A stretch of DNA of 38,418 nt from CALVLD01 sp964467585 (lineage in GTDB: Bacteria; Bacillota; Clostridia; Christensenellales; CAG-138), in the NCBI GenBank assembly GCA_964467585.1, contig CAYXRF010000014.1:1-38418 (forward strand), given 5' to 3'. Every line of letters starts with the position of its first letter. The first letter of the stretch is position 1. The position numbers and the translations under genes are program-made. Shown piece by piece: positions 30,888-38,418 of this stretch. The notes below the pieces were generated by a model. That model did not search any database and had not been told where the DNA came from. It worked only from the letters and a program-made list of their open reading frames with translations.

Positions 30888-32171
30888 ATGGACGACGAAA
30901 AAGCCTCATTGTTTTTTGCTCTTGTCTGCCGCAGGGCGGGCAGGAAGCAGGCGTGTCTTAAATGGGCGTCGCGTTATCTTGCAACGCAGGATGAACAAGA
31001 CCTTGACCGCAAGTCAATTTTGATACTTGACGCATATGCGAGCGGTCTGCTGGGCGCCGATACGGAGGGCGTGCTTGCGCGTCAGGTTGCGGAATGGATT
31101 GAGAAGCTGGTTGAAAAGCCCGGCTTCATTGAAAGCCAGACTCAGCAATGGTCGGACGCGATAGCTATCCATCGTATACAATACGTTAACAACAGCTATA
31201 CCTATCTTCCTCAATACTGTCACGAATGGCCTCAGCTTTGCTCTCTGATGGAGTGGGCAAGTCTTCATTCGCAGATGTATCAGTTTTTTTCCGACATATT
31301 CGGTCAACAGCCTCTCACGACCTCACTTAAACAGCAGCTGGACGATATCCTCAACAGTCTTGTTACCGATTTTGACGAGGCTGAAATACCCCTGCAAAAA
31401 AGCATCCGTATGGAGGATCTTGTTATCAAGTACGGCGGTGATGAAAACCGTGCCGCCGCCGACATGAAGGAGGAGGAGACTGCTTTTAACGAGCACAGGG
31501 ACTTTACGCAGCTTTTGACCGATGCGGCTCTAAAGCCCGATGTTTCACACGCAAGCGTATCAATGCAAAAGTTTGCTATTTCGCTTTCACGCGATTGGAT
31601 ATGCGACGCCTATAACGACCTCACGGCAAAAAACCGTGCCAATGTTCCCCCCGCGGTAAACTTCACGATTGACGGCATAAATCTTACAACAGTTGACGGC
31701 AGCAACGAGGACGCCATGGTTAGCTCCTATTCCGACTGCTGTGATCGCTCTCTGCAGGCCACCCTCAGCAATATTGTTTTGACGGGCAGTCAAAAATTTG
31801 GGCTTGTGGCAGGCATACTGTTTATGGTAATCGGCGTAGTCGCGGCAATATTTACTTTTCGCTCAAGCGTGGCGTTTGCCATGATTCTGGGCGTCGTGGG
31901 GCTTGTTGTGGGGCTAATAATGGTTTCAAAATATACGACCGCAAAAAAGAATATGGTTGTTCAGCGTGACGCGGCGATTGCAAACAACGCAAAGCGAAAA
32001 AGTAATGGCTGTCAGATTATCCGCGCCCTCGTTACGGAGTATGCGGACTTCCGCGCTGAGTACGCCGCACGCGACTGCGAAAGCACAAAGGTCATCGACC
32101 TGCTGGATCAGCTGACGCCCGACCAATATGTTCATAATATCAGCGGTGCAAACCGTCGAATTAAAGTTTAA
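30888..32171 (+). CDS. Membrane protein, C-terminal part of the interrupted gene
   Basis: A 427-residue product if translated from ATG 30888, which has GAGGG seven bases upstream, so independent initiation is feasible. The first 200 residues are helical (DDEKASLFFALVCRRAGRKQACLKWASRYL, reminiscent of helical-repeat proteins). Two closely spaced transmembrane helices follow near residues 300-350 (LVAGILFMVIGVVAAIFTF and FAMILGVVGLVVGLIMV), then a charged cytoplasmic tail. Together with the preceding 136 residues it would form a coiled-coil protein anchored in the membrane by a helical hairpin. No enzyme motif. It may be the membrane platform of the cluster. Confidence 0.78.
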   Translation: MDDEKASLFFALVCRRAGRKQACLKWASRYLATQDEQDLDRKSILILDAYASGLLGADTEGVLARQVAEWIEKLVEKPGFIESQTQQWSDAIAIHRIQYVNNSYTYLPQYCHEWPQLCSLMEWASLHSQMYQFFSDIFGQQPLTTSLKQQLDDILNSLVTDFDEAEIPLQKSIRMEDLVIKYGGDENRAAADMKEEETAFNEHRDFTQLLTDAALKPDVSHASVSMQKFAISLSRDWICDAYNDLTAKNRANVPPAVNFTIDGINLTTVDGSNEDAMVSSYSDCCDRSLQATLSNIVLTGSQKFGLVAGILFMVIGVVAAIFTFRSSVAFAMILGVVGLVVGLIMVSKYTTAKKNMVVQRDAAIANNAKRKSNGCQIIRALVTEYADFRAEYAARDCESTKVIDLLDQLTPDQYVHNISGANRRIKV

Positions 32172-32189
32172 GGAATGGGGGGTATTACA

Positions 32190-32675
32190 ATGGATTATAT
32201 TATTTGTCCCATATGTGGCAATACGATAACGGCAAACAGTAAATTCTGTTACACGTGCGGCAACAGCATATCACAGCCTGCGTCTCAACCTGCCGAGACG
32301 CCTAAGCAACCCGATATATCGCAGGCTTTTGAAGTACCACAGGCTCCCGAGATACCACAGGCTTTTGAGGTACCACAGGCTCCCGAAGCGGCAGCTCCCG
32401 CCAATCCGTTTGGAGGCGACGCTCCCGGGGCCAATCCGTTTGGAGGCGACGCTCCCGCGGCCAATCCGTTTGGAGGCGACGCTCCCGCTGCCAATCCGTT
32501 TGCAGTCGGCGGCGCACTCTCTGCCGAAGCGCAGGAGCAGCATTCAAAGGTGTTCATCCCCTTTACAGAAATCCCCGAAGCGGATACCGGCACGTCAGAG
32601 CCGTTTGCGGAGGATCTGCCCGAATGGACACTCGAGCCGCCGCAGCTCATCGTCAGAAGAAAGGGTGCAAAATGA
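32190..32675 (+). CDS. Zinc-ribbon protein with Pro/Ala/Gly-rich repetitive linker
   Basis: A 161-residue protein. Residues 5-24 form a four-Cys zinc ribbon (CPICGN...CYTCGN). A long disordered linker follows, with VPQAPE/IPQAFE units and then four ten-residue ANPFGGDAP-type units. The end (about 125-161) is more ordered: FIPFTEIPE...LPEWTLEPPQLIVRRKGAK. No membrane segment. Zinc ribbons of this type commonly act as adaptors for protein or nucleic-acid partners. The gene starts 18 bp after the membrane protein gene and its TGA overlaps the next ATG. GGGGGG-rich ribosome binding site upstream. Confidence 0.82.
   Translation: MDYIICPICGNTITANSKFCYTCGNSISQPASQPAETPKQPDISQAFEVPQAPEIPQAFEVPQAPEAAAPANPFGGDAPGANPFGGDAPAANPFGGDAPAANPFAVGGALSAEAQEQHSKVFIPFTEIPEADTGTSEPFAEDLPEWTLEPPQLIVRRKGAK
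32399..32510 (+). repeat. 30-bp tandem repeats in the zinc-ribbon gene
   Basis: Three nearly identical 30-bp units start at 32401, 32431 and 32461, and a fourth partial one at 32491. Each encodes ANPFGGDAP plus one residue; differences are confined to the last bases of the unit. The near identity points to recent expansion and possible length variation between strains. Confidence 0.88.
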
Positions 32676-33148
32676 TCACCCCTCCAAGGACTTATACCGA
32701 ATGGATGGCGGTTATTGACGTGTTTCGAGAAAGAAGCAACGATCAGGACGCTATCCAAGCCATGAAGAACGGAAGGCTTGAGTGGCAGTCCGGCGTTGCG
32801 GAGCGATTTTCAAAAAGATTCATTGACGCAATAAATTATCGCATGAATTTTGCCTCGGATCGCTTTCAGCGCGATATGCGTCATTCGGCGGGTCAGGAGC
32901 GCGGCATTGTTCAGGCGTTGATAAGTCTGCGAAGGGAGCTGATGCTGCTTGCGGATGCGGTTGACCTTCCCGCCATACCCGAGGAAATCCGAGCGCAATA
33001 CCGTTCGCTTGTTCTTCAGCAGGCGGACGTCATTCAAAAATCGCTTGAGGATTCCGCAAAAAAGGACAGGAGCGGCAAGCTTGCCAGTCTTGTTCGAAAC
33101 AACAGGGTGAACGCCTTTGCGGCTTCGCCGTCCGAGAGGAATATATGA
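32672..33148 (+). CDS. Hypothetical helical protein, 158 residues
   Basis: Not recognised. It is all-helical and highly charged, with no Cys cluster or membrane segment. It begins MITPPRTYTEWMAVIDVFRE and has amphipathic helices through residue 130 (for example LISLRRELMLLADAVDLPAIPEEI). The frame is open upstream to 32624, but the ATG at 32672 overlaps the zinc-ribbon stop as ATGA, and its own stop overlaps the start of the AAA+ gene in the same way. Such tight coupling suggests fixed stoichiometry with these two partners. It could be an adaptor or substrate of the ATPase. Confidence 0.78.
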   Translation: MITPPRTYTEWMAVIDVFRERSNDQDAIQAMKNGRLEWQSGVAERFSKRFIDAINYRMNFASDRFQRDMRHSAGQERGIVQALISLRRELMLLADAVDLPAIPEEIRAQYRSLVLQQADVIQKSLEDSAKKDRSGKLASLVRNNRVNAFAASPSERNI

Positions 33149-34719
33149 GTGATACCGCAGCAAGCAGAGAGCTTATAAAACGATATGCGATTGCGCGGAT
33201 ACCGTTTATTGCAATCAACACGATAGAGCGCGCACGCACGCTTGATCTTTTGCGTCAGGCGGCGGACGAGCTTACGCTGCCGTTCTACGTTCACACGCTG
33301 TCAAAGGGGCTTTATGATATCGTCACCGAAAAGAGCGTGAGTGACGACAAATCCGTTTACGGCGCGATAGATTTTATGACCGATCAAATGCAGCGCAGGC
33401 AGAATTTGACATTGGTGCTTACCGAGGTTCCCGATATTTCAGCAGACAACAGCGAAGCGCGGCAGATACTTGATCTTGTGACGCTTGCCAACGAGGCGGG
33501 CGGCATGATAATCGTGCTTACAAGCAACCCTGTTTGGAATCAGCTTCAGCGGCTTGGCATGATAATCAAAATTGACCTGCCCAACGAAGACGAAATGTAC
33601 AACATAATCAAAGAGTACATTGACGATTATCGCAACGAAATACCCATCGAATGGGATAATGCCGATATCCGTGAGGCGGCAAGCATGCTTGCGGGAGTAA
33701 CGCGGATTGAGGCGGAAAACGTTATTGCCGCGCTTATCGCCAACAAAAAGGTTGCCAAAAGTGACATGGACGAAATTCGCCATTCAAAGGACAGACTGTT
33801 TTCGGACATATCCGGTCTTGAAAAGATTGAGGTTGACGACAGCGTTACGACCGTTGGCGGGCTTGCGGGCCTGCGTCAGTGGCTGAATGAAAAAAAGGAG
33901 CTGCTTACGCCCGAAAAGCGTGATATTCTGCGCTCCAAGGGGCTAAAGCCTCCCCGCGGCATACTGCTTGTGGGCGTTCCCGGCTGCGGCAAGTCGCTTT
34001 CCGCAAAGTCAATATCCTCCAACTGGAAGCTTCCTCTTTATCGTCTGGATTTTGCAACCGTTCAGGGCAGCTATGTCGGGCAATCCGAGCAGCAGCTTAG
34101 AGACGCGCTGACCACGGCTGAAAACGTCTCGCCCTGTATCCTCTGGATTGACGAGATTGAAAAGGGGCTTTCCGGCGCGGGCAGCAGCGGCGACGGCGGG
34201 GTTTCAACCCGCATGGTTGGGCAGTTTCTTTTCTGGCTTCAGGAATGTAAAAAGCTTGTTTTTGTTGTTGCAACGGCAAACGATGTTTCAATGCTGCCCT
34301 CCGAGCTTTTGCGCCGAGGCAGGTTTGACGAGCTGTTTTTCGTTGACCTGCCCACCGCCGAGGAGCGTTGGGAAATACTTGCGCTGTATATGCGCAAATA
34401 TCTCAAGCTCAATTTTGCCGGCCCGTTCGCTGAAAAAATCGTGCGCATGACCGAGGGCTTCACGGGTGCGGACCTTGAGTCCACCGTGCGCGACCTTGCG
34501 TATCGCGTGATTGCCAACGATGCTTTTGCGCTTACCGAGGATAATGTATATACCGCATTCAACAACGTTGTTCCCCTTTCGCAAACCAGTCCCGAACGCA
34601 TTGAGGCAATCAGAGACTGGGGCAAGGAACGCGCCGTGCCTGCATCCGGCAGACCTATCGGCGCAGAGGGCGCTGTCCAGAAAAAAGCGGGACAGCGAAC
34701 GCGCAAGGTGCTTGTCTGA
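33145..34719 (+). CDS. AAA+ ATPase, Ycf46/SpoVK-like
   Basis: A 524-residue ATPase. The N-terminal 220 residues resemble a degenerate P-loop-like domain (PFIAINTIERAR...LVLTEVPDI...IIVLTSNPVW...KIDLPNEDE), the layout of Ycf46-type proteins. The C-terminal AAA module has Walker A GVPGCGKS (277-284), Walker B ILWIDEIE (332-339), sensor 1 with N380, and RRGRFD (390-395) with the arginine finger, followed by the helical lid TEGFTGADLES. It should act as a ring-shaped remodelling enzyme; there is no protease domain. It lies at the centre of the cluster, overlapping the preceding gene by 4 bp. Substrates are unknown. Confidence 0.9.
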   Translation: MSDTAASRELIKRYAIARIPFIAINTIERARTLDLLRQAADELTLPFYVHTLSKGLYDIVTEKSVSDDKSVYGAIDFMTDQMQRRQNLTLVLTEVPDISADNSEARQILDLVTLANEAGGMIIVLTSNPVWNQLQRLGMIIKIDLPNEDEMYNIIKEYIDDYRNEIPIEWDNADIREAASMLAGVTRIEAENVIAALIANKKVAKSDMDEIRHSKDRLFSDISGLEKIEVDDSVTTVGGLAGLRQWLNEKKELLTPEKRDILRSKGLKPPRGILLVGVPGCGKSLSAKSISSNWKLPLYRLDFATVQGSYVGQSEQQLRDALTTAENVSPCILWIDEIEKGLSGAGSSGDGGVSTRMVGQFLFWLQECKKLVFVVATANDVSMLPSELLRRGRFDELFFVDLPTAEERWEILALYMRKYLKLNFAGPFAEKIVRMTEGFTGADLESTVRDLAYRVIANDAFALTEDNVYTAFNNVVPLSQTSPERIEAIRDWGKERAVPASGRPIGAEGAVQKKAGQRTRKVLV

Positions 34720-34735
34720 AATTGTGAGGTGATAT

Positions 34736-35236
34736 ATGCCCAAGCCGATGCTGAGAACACCCGTAAAAAGTGAAAACACGCGGGCGGACAATCTGCTTTC
34801 CACTGCCGCGCCGCGAAACGAATCGCCCGCCGTTGACGTCAATTCTAAGATGAAGCTTGACCGTTATCTGCGAAAAAAACGTTCCAAGGCGTATATGGAC
34901 GCCATTGGCAAGCTTGACGCGGGCGGGCATGCCCGCAATGACAGCGCGGCGCGTGAGATAATCGATGCGCTGCGTGATGAGTTCCCCGAGGTGCGGATTG
35001 AAAGCGTTTTGTTAGGCATTGTTGACAAATGCTATCTCGGCGCACCGTATGAGGTGCATACTCTCTCCCTGCAAGGCTCAATAATCGAGCATTATGTGGG
35101 CGGCGCGCCCTTGCCCGGAAGGCTTGAGGCTGCGCGCTCCATTGCAATGAGCGGCTCATACGACTTTATTGAGGTTTATAGCGACTGTCTTCGAGCGGTA
35201 AGCCCAAGCGGCGCCGTGTCCGTAATCGAGATGTGA
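34736..35236 (+). CDS. Hypothetical protein, 166 residues
   Basis: Not recognised. Residues 1-35 look disordered and basic; then a basic helix (KMKLDRYLRKKRSKAYMDAIGKL), an acidic helical stretch and a compact alpha/beta end: LGIVDKCYLGAPYEVHTLSL, HYVGGAPLPGRLEAARSIAMSGSYDFIEVYSDCLRAVSPSGAVSVIEM. The well-structured end and its GAGGTGAT ribosome binding site 16 bp after the ATPase stop support a real, co-transcribed gene. It might be a small regulatory or adaptor subunit. Confidence 0.78.
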   Translation: MPKPMLRTPVKSENTRADNLLSTAAPRNESPAVDVNSKMKLDRYLRKKRSKAYMDAIGKLDAGGHARNDSAAREIIDALRDEFPEVRIESVLLGIVDKCYLGAPYEVHTLSLQGSIIEHYVGGAPLPGRLEAARSIAMSGSYDFIEVYSDCLRAVSPSGAVSVIEM

Positions 35237-35284
35237 GCAGTCATGCCCCGTAAGCCTTCATTTTGATAAACTGCTGTCAGCCGG

Positions 35285-35313
35285 TGGACATTTTCATCGG
35301 CTGATGTTATTAT
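35285..35313 (+). promoter_or_regulatory. Possible secondary promoter and inverted repeat before the helicase gene
   Basis: TGGACA (35285-35290), 17 bp, TATTAT (35308-35313). A perfect inverted repeat TCAGCCG (35277-35283) / CGGCTGA (35298-35304) brackets the -35. It could be an operator, or, followed by TGTTATTATT, a weak terminator that lowers helicase expression. Confidence 0.5.
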
Positions 35314-35341
35314 TATGGAATCAAAACCACGGAGGTGCAAC

Positions 35342-38107
35342 ATGTATGACCCCGTCTCTCCGTTTAACGGAGTACGCTTTGACGGCACATTTCGCAGCTA
35401 TCAGCAGGACGTTCTTGACCACGCCAACGAGCATTTGAAGGACGGCCGAATACATATCGTCGCCGCGCCCGGCAGCGGCAAAACGATACTGGGGCTGGAG
35501 CTTATACGGCGTCTCGGCGCGCCGACGCTGATATTGTCCCCGTCCGTGACTATCCGTCAGCAATGGGGCGAACGCTTTATCGAAAAGTATGCTTCTTCGC
35601 CTGAGCTTGGCTGTGAAATGCTTTCCTATGACGTTAAAAAGCCTTCGGTATTGACCTCGATAACCTATCAGGCGCTGCATGCCGCCGTCAACAAAAGCGT
35701 TGTCGCCGCTGAAAACGACTCGGACGAATTGGACGCTGAGTCCGCACAGGATTATTCGGATTTCAACATATTTGCGGAGCTTAAAAGACGTGGCGTTCGC
35801 ACCATATGTCTTGACGAGGCGCATCACCTCAAAAAGGAGTGGCAAAAAGCGCTTGAAATTTTTTTGGAAAAAATGCAGAGCAGCGTTACAATAATCGCGC
35901 TTACCGCCACGCCGCCGTATGACAGCACTCCCGCGGAATGGAATCGCTACATCACCACCTGCGGTGAGATTGACGAGGAGATTTTTGTGCCTCAGCTTGT
36001 GGCGCAAAAGACGCTTTGCCCACATCAGGATTACATTTATTTCAGTTATCCAACCTCCGAAGAAACCGAGCTTTTGCGCGCATACCGTGAAAAAGCATTC
36101 AGATGCACTAACGAGCTGCTGAGTGAAGGCATATTTGCCGCCGCGCTTGAAGCCGCCGGGCTTATCAATTGTTCGCGTCAAAGCCTTGCGGATGCAGAAA
36201 AGCGTTTATTCTCCCATTATGATGAGCTTTCCGCGCTTGTTGTAACCGCACGTCAGGCAAATATCCCGCTTTCAGCAAGCACGGCTGCGCTTGTTGAAAA
36301 AAAGTATGGACTACCCGCCTTCACAATTGATCACGCGCAGACAGCTTTTCAGTTCATAATTGACAATCCCGATCTGTTTTCTGTTCAGACCGCCGAGCTG
36401 TTGAGCGGTGAGCTTTCACGCGCAGGGCTTATTGAAAAGCGCAAGGTGTATCTGATGTCCAACGAAAAGCTCACAAAGATGCTAATCGCGTCAACAGGCA
36501 AGTTTGACAGTATCAACTCGATAATCGGTGAGGAGCTTTCAAGCCTTGGCGACGGGCTGCGTATGCTTATACTTACCGATTTTGTCAAGCGTGACCTTTT
36601 GAAAACCGTTGGCACGGATGAACGGCTGCACACAATGGGAACTGTGCCTATATTTGAGTCCGTGCGCAGGCAATACGGCAGCAGAACGCCCATTGCCGTT
36701 CTGTCCGGCCCGTTTGTTGCGGCTCCCGCCGCCGCGGCGCCCGCGCTTATCGCTATCGCGGAGGGAATGGGCATTGCCGCACGGGCAAAGCCGCTCCCCC
36801 TGACCGAATACTCCGAGATGATTTTTTCCGGCTCCAACAAAAACAAGGTCGCCGTTATGACCGAGGCTTTCCGTCAGGGCATTGTTCGGGTTATGATAGG
36901 CACTAAATCGCTGCTTGGCGAAGGATGGGACTCCCCCTGTATTAATTCACTGATACTTGCAAGCTTTGTCGGCAGCTTTATGCTTTCAAACCAGATGCGT
37001 GGCAGGGCGATCCGAACCGATCGTGCCGCACCCGACAAGGCTTCCAATATTTGGCATCTTGTTACCGCAGAGCCGTCTCTGCACTTTGACGACCCGCGTG
37101 CCAACGCCATGCAGCAGGCGTCCGCCGTTGATAAAAGCAAGGTTGCGGGAGACGATTTTGCAATGCTTGAACGTCGTTTTTCCGGCTTTCTCGCTCCCGC
37201 TTACGGTATCGATATTATTGAAAGCGGTATGGACAGAATTGACATCCTCACACCGCCGTTCGATGAAAATGGGCTTAAACGCATTAATGCCGCCATGCTC
37301 GCCCTTGCGCGTGACAGACGCGCTATGGCGCACCGCTGGCAAACCGCACTTAACGGCTGCGAAAACCCTGAAATACTTGACGCCGTTGAGCTGCCCGCCG
37401 CGGCGTGCCCCAAGCGTTTGGCGTCTAAGCACATCGGCGGCGTTTTCGTGCTTGTCATACTTATCGCCGCGCTTGTCGCCGCTTATCTTTACTTTTCCGC
37501 CGCAATCCGTCAGTCCGTATTTCTCACCGCCGTGCTTGTCGCACTGTCCGTCCTTTTCGGGATTCTGCTTGTTGTGCGCATAGTCAAGCTCGTTAATCTT
37601 TCATCACCCAAAAAGGTGATAAAAAACCTTGCCGAATGCCTCTATACGCGTCTTGCGCGGATGAAGCTGATAAGCGTGCCCGCAAAGTCGCGCAGCACAT
37701 CCGTTTCCGCACCCATGCCCGTCGTATCCGTTTTTGATTCTCAGCGTAAAGGAAAACTCTGCTGTGTGCTCTCCGGTGTGTCCGTTCACGATAAGCGTGT
37801 GTTTGCCGCTGCCGTTTCGGAATTGCTCTCGTCCATTGCAGACCCGCGCTACCTGCTTATTCGCGGCGGCGAAAACGCACCCGATTATTTCATGAGCCTC
37901 GCCTGCCCATCTTCAATCGCTTCAAAAAAGGAGAATGTTGACGCGCTTGCCGCCGACCTGCGCAAAACTGTCAGCGGCATTAAAGGCGTTTATACCCGCA
38001 ACGAGTGCGGCGCACGGATGCTCGACCGCTGCCGCGCAGGCTCGTACCTTAATCAAAACAACGTCACCGCCACAAGCAAAAAGATTGCTCTGACGACAAA
38101 ACGGTAG
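35342..38107 (+). CDS. SF2 (DEAD/DEAH-like) helicase with C-terminal membrane segments
   Basis: A 921-residue superfamily 2 helicase. Motifs: FRSYQQDVLD (Q-like region), Walker A AAPGSGKT (41-48), DEAH (158-161), TATPP (188-192), and in the second RecA domain GTKSLLGEGWD and QMRGRAIR (motif VI). A large helical insertion separates the two domains. After the helicase core come two strong hydrophobic helices (about 698-720 and 725-750: GGVFVLVILIAALVAAYLYF, FLTAVLVALSVLFGILLVV), then a 170-residue soluble end. Membrane anchoring is rare for helicases. ATG 35342 has GGAGG seven bases upstream; the longer frame from 35315 contains this site. The stop codon abuts the 9-bp repeat array. Confidence 0.9.
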   Translation: MYDPVSPFNGVRFDGTFRSYQQDVLDHANEHLKDGRIHIVAAPGSGKTILGLELIRRLGAPTLILSPSVTIRQQWGERFIEKYASSPELGCEMLSYDVKKPSVLTSITYQALHAAVNKSVVAAENDSDELDAESAQDYSDFNIFAELKRRGVRTICLDEAHHLKKEWQKALEIFLEKMQSSVTIIALTATPPYDSTPAEWNRYITTCGEIDEEIFVPQLVAQKTLCPHQDYIYFSYPTSEETELLRAYREKAFRCTNELLSEGIFAAALEAAGLINCSRQSLADAEKRLFSHYDELSALVVTARQANIPLSASTAALVEKKYGLPAFTIDHAQTAFQFIIDNPDLFSVQTAELLSGELSRAGLIEKRKVYLMSNEKLTKMLIASTGKFDSINSIIGEELSSLGDGLRMLILTDFVKRDLLKTVGTDERLHTMGTVPIFESVRRQYGSRTPIAVLSGPFVAAPAAAAPALIAIAEGMGIAARAKPLPLTEYSEMIFSGSNKNKVAVMTEAFRQGIVRVMIGTKSLLGEGWDSPCINSLILASFVGSFMLSNQMRGRAIRTDRAAPDKASNIWHLVTAEPSLHFDDPRANAMQQASAVDKSKVAGDDFAMLERRFSGFLAPAYGIDIIESGMDRIDILTPPFDENGLKRINAAMLALARDRRAMAHRWQTALNGCENPEILDAVELPAAACPKRLASKHIGGVFVLVILIAALVAAYLYFSAAIRQSVFLTAVLVALSVLFGILLVVRIVKLVNLSSPKKVIKNLAECLYTRLARMKLISVPAKSRSTSVSAPMPVVSVFDSQRKGKLCCVLSGVSVHDKRVFAAAVSELLSSIADPRYLLIRGGENAPDYFMSLACPSSIASKKENVDALAADLRKTVSGIKGVYTRNECGARMLDRCRAGSYLNQNNVTATSKKIALTTKR

Positions 38108-38108
38108 G

Positions 38109-38180
38109 GTACGTTAGGTACGTTGGATACGATAGGGACGATAGGTACGTTGGATACGATAGGGAAGATAGGTACGTTAG
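38109..38180. repeat. Array of eight 9-bp repeats (GTACGWTRG)
   Basis: Eight consecutive units start at 38109 (GTACGTTAG, GTACGTTGG, ATACGATAG, GGACGATAG, GTACGTTGG, ATACGATAG, GGAAGATAG, GTACGTTAG). Units 2-4 and 5-7 form a 27-bp higher-order duplication with one difference. The same 9-mer occurs singly or in pairs at 2-10 and 268-285, at the left edge of the hairpin elements. The array starts one base after the helicase stop. Confidence 0.9.
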
Positions 38181-38418
38181 GGAACGCTTTTTTAAAAAAG
38201 CATTCCCTAAAACCCTTTGAAAAACAAATGAAATTCATGCAAAATCTATTTTAAACAAAGTAAAATCCATTAATTAAGCCGCATATTTGCGCTGTTGCGC
38301 AAATATGCGGCTTAAAAAATCAATAGATTAGATTTAAGCAGTTGTAGTCAACAACACTTTATCTTTGCGGGTCAAGGGACGCAGTCCCTTGCAGGGGCTT
38401 GGGGACGGAGTCCCCAAA
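38177..38418. repeat. Hairpin-rich dispersed repeat, diverged copy C (runs to the window end)
   Basis: Same hairpin order as copies A and B but different sequence: stem 38177-38193/38194-38210; a 19-bp perfect stem 38274-38292/38297-38315 with TGTT loop; CAAGGGAC-GCA-GTCCCTTG (38373-38391); TTGGGGAC-GGA-GTCCCCAA (38399-38417). Stem bases change on both sides compared with copies A/B, so pairing is preserved. This copy reaches the last base of the window. Nothing codes for protein here. Confidence 0.82.

Noticed and set aside
30805..31023. Alternative-frame ORF bridging the TGA region
   Set aside because: It is in another frame and does not connect the two conserved-looking halves, which already share one frame.
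38109..38180. CRISPR-like array
   Set aside because: The units are 9 bp with no spacers, and no cas genes are present.
38053..38238. Minus-strand ORF encoding NVPIVPIVS-type repeats
   Set aside because: It is simply the translation of the 9-bp repeat array and hairpin arm.

Overview
The window looks like a chromosomal segment of a Gram-positive anaerobe of the class Clostridia, possibly from an uncultured gut lineage; genus or species cannot be named from sequence alone. Reasons: consensus sigma-A promoters (TTGACA / TATAAT, 16-18 bp spacers), strong GGAGG ribosome binding sites, a butyryl-CoA-dehydrogenase-type acyl-CoA dehydrogenase with EtfBA, a CsoR-type metal sensor, zinc-type ribosomal protein L31, several lipoproteins, and a BspA-like LRR protein. 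TGA is used as an ordinary stop by many genes. No tRNA, rRNA, CRISPR array, transposase or phage gene was seen.

Layout. (1) 1-533: two tandem copies of a 258-bp hairpin-rich repeat; a third, diverged copy closes the window at 38177-38418. (2) 558-10033: housekeeping and energy genes: rarA, prs, rdgB, a YfcE-type phosphoesterase, an unknown gene, a MATE exporter, rpmE, and a bcd-etfB-etfA operon with a consensus promoter and a perfect inverted repeat at its start site. (3) 10152-13700: two secreted proteins, a lipoprotein and a propeller/NlpC-like cysteine peptidase. (4) 13761-15339: a GyrI-like effector-binding protein plus an ABC-like ATPase, preceded by a decayed duplicate of their own promoter and start region. 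(5) 15428-20835: gdhA with a structured leader, a csoR-DMT transporter operon with a visible operator, a LysM/M14 cell-wall peptidase, and a BspA-like protein.

(6) 20993-30045: two convergent operons that look like one envelope or small-molecule biosynthesis locus. The plus-strand operon holds two different ATP-grasp ligases, an ornithine-cyclodeaminase-family dehydrogenase and a polyprenyl-phosphate glycosyltransferase. The minus-strand operon holds two paralogous lipoproteins, an alpha/beta hydrolase, a Wzx-like flippase and a frameshifted sugar-transfer-type ATP-grasp gene.

(7) 30405-38107: a six- or seven-gene plus-strand cluster that I cannot match to a named system. It contains a coiled-coil/transmembrane protein interrupted by an in-frame TGA, a zinc-ribbon protein with a repetitive linker, a small helical protein, a Ycf46-like AAA+ ATPase, a small conserved-looking protein, and an SF2 helicase carrying two predicted membrane helices in its C-terminal part. 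It starts at a strong promoter and ends directly in an array of 9-bp repeats next to the third hairpin element. This is my best candidate for an undescribed system. The ATP-grasp locus is second.
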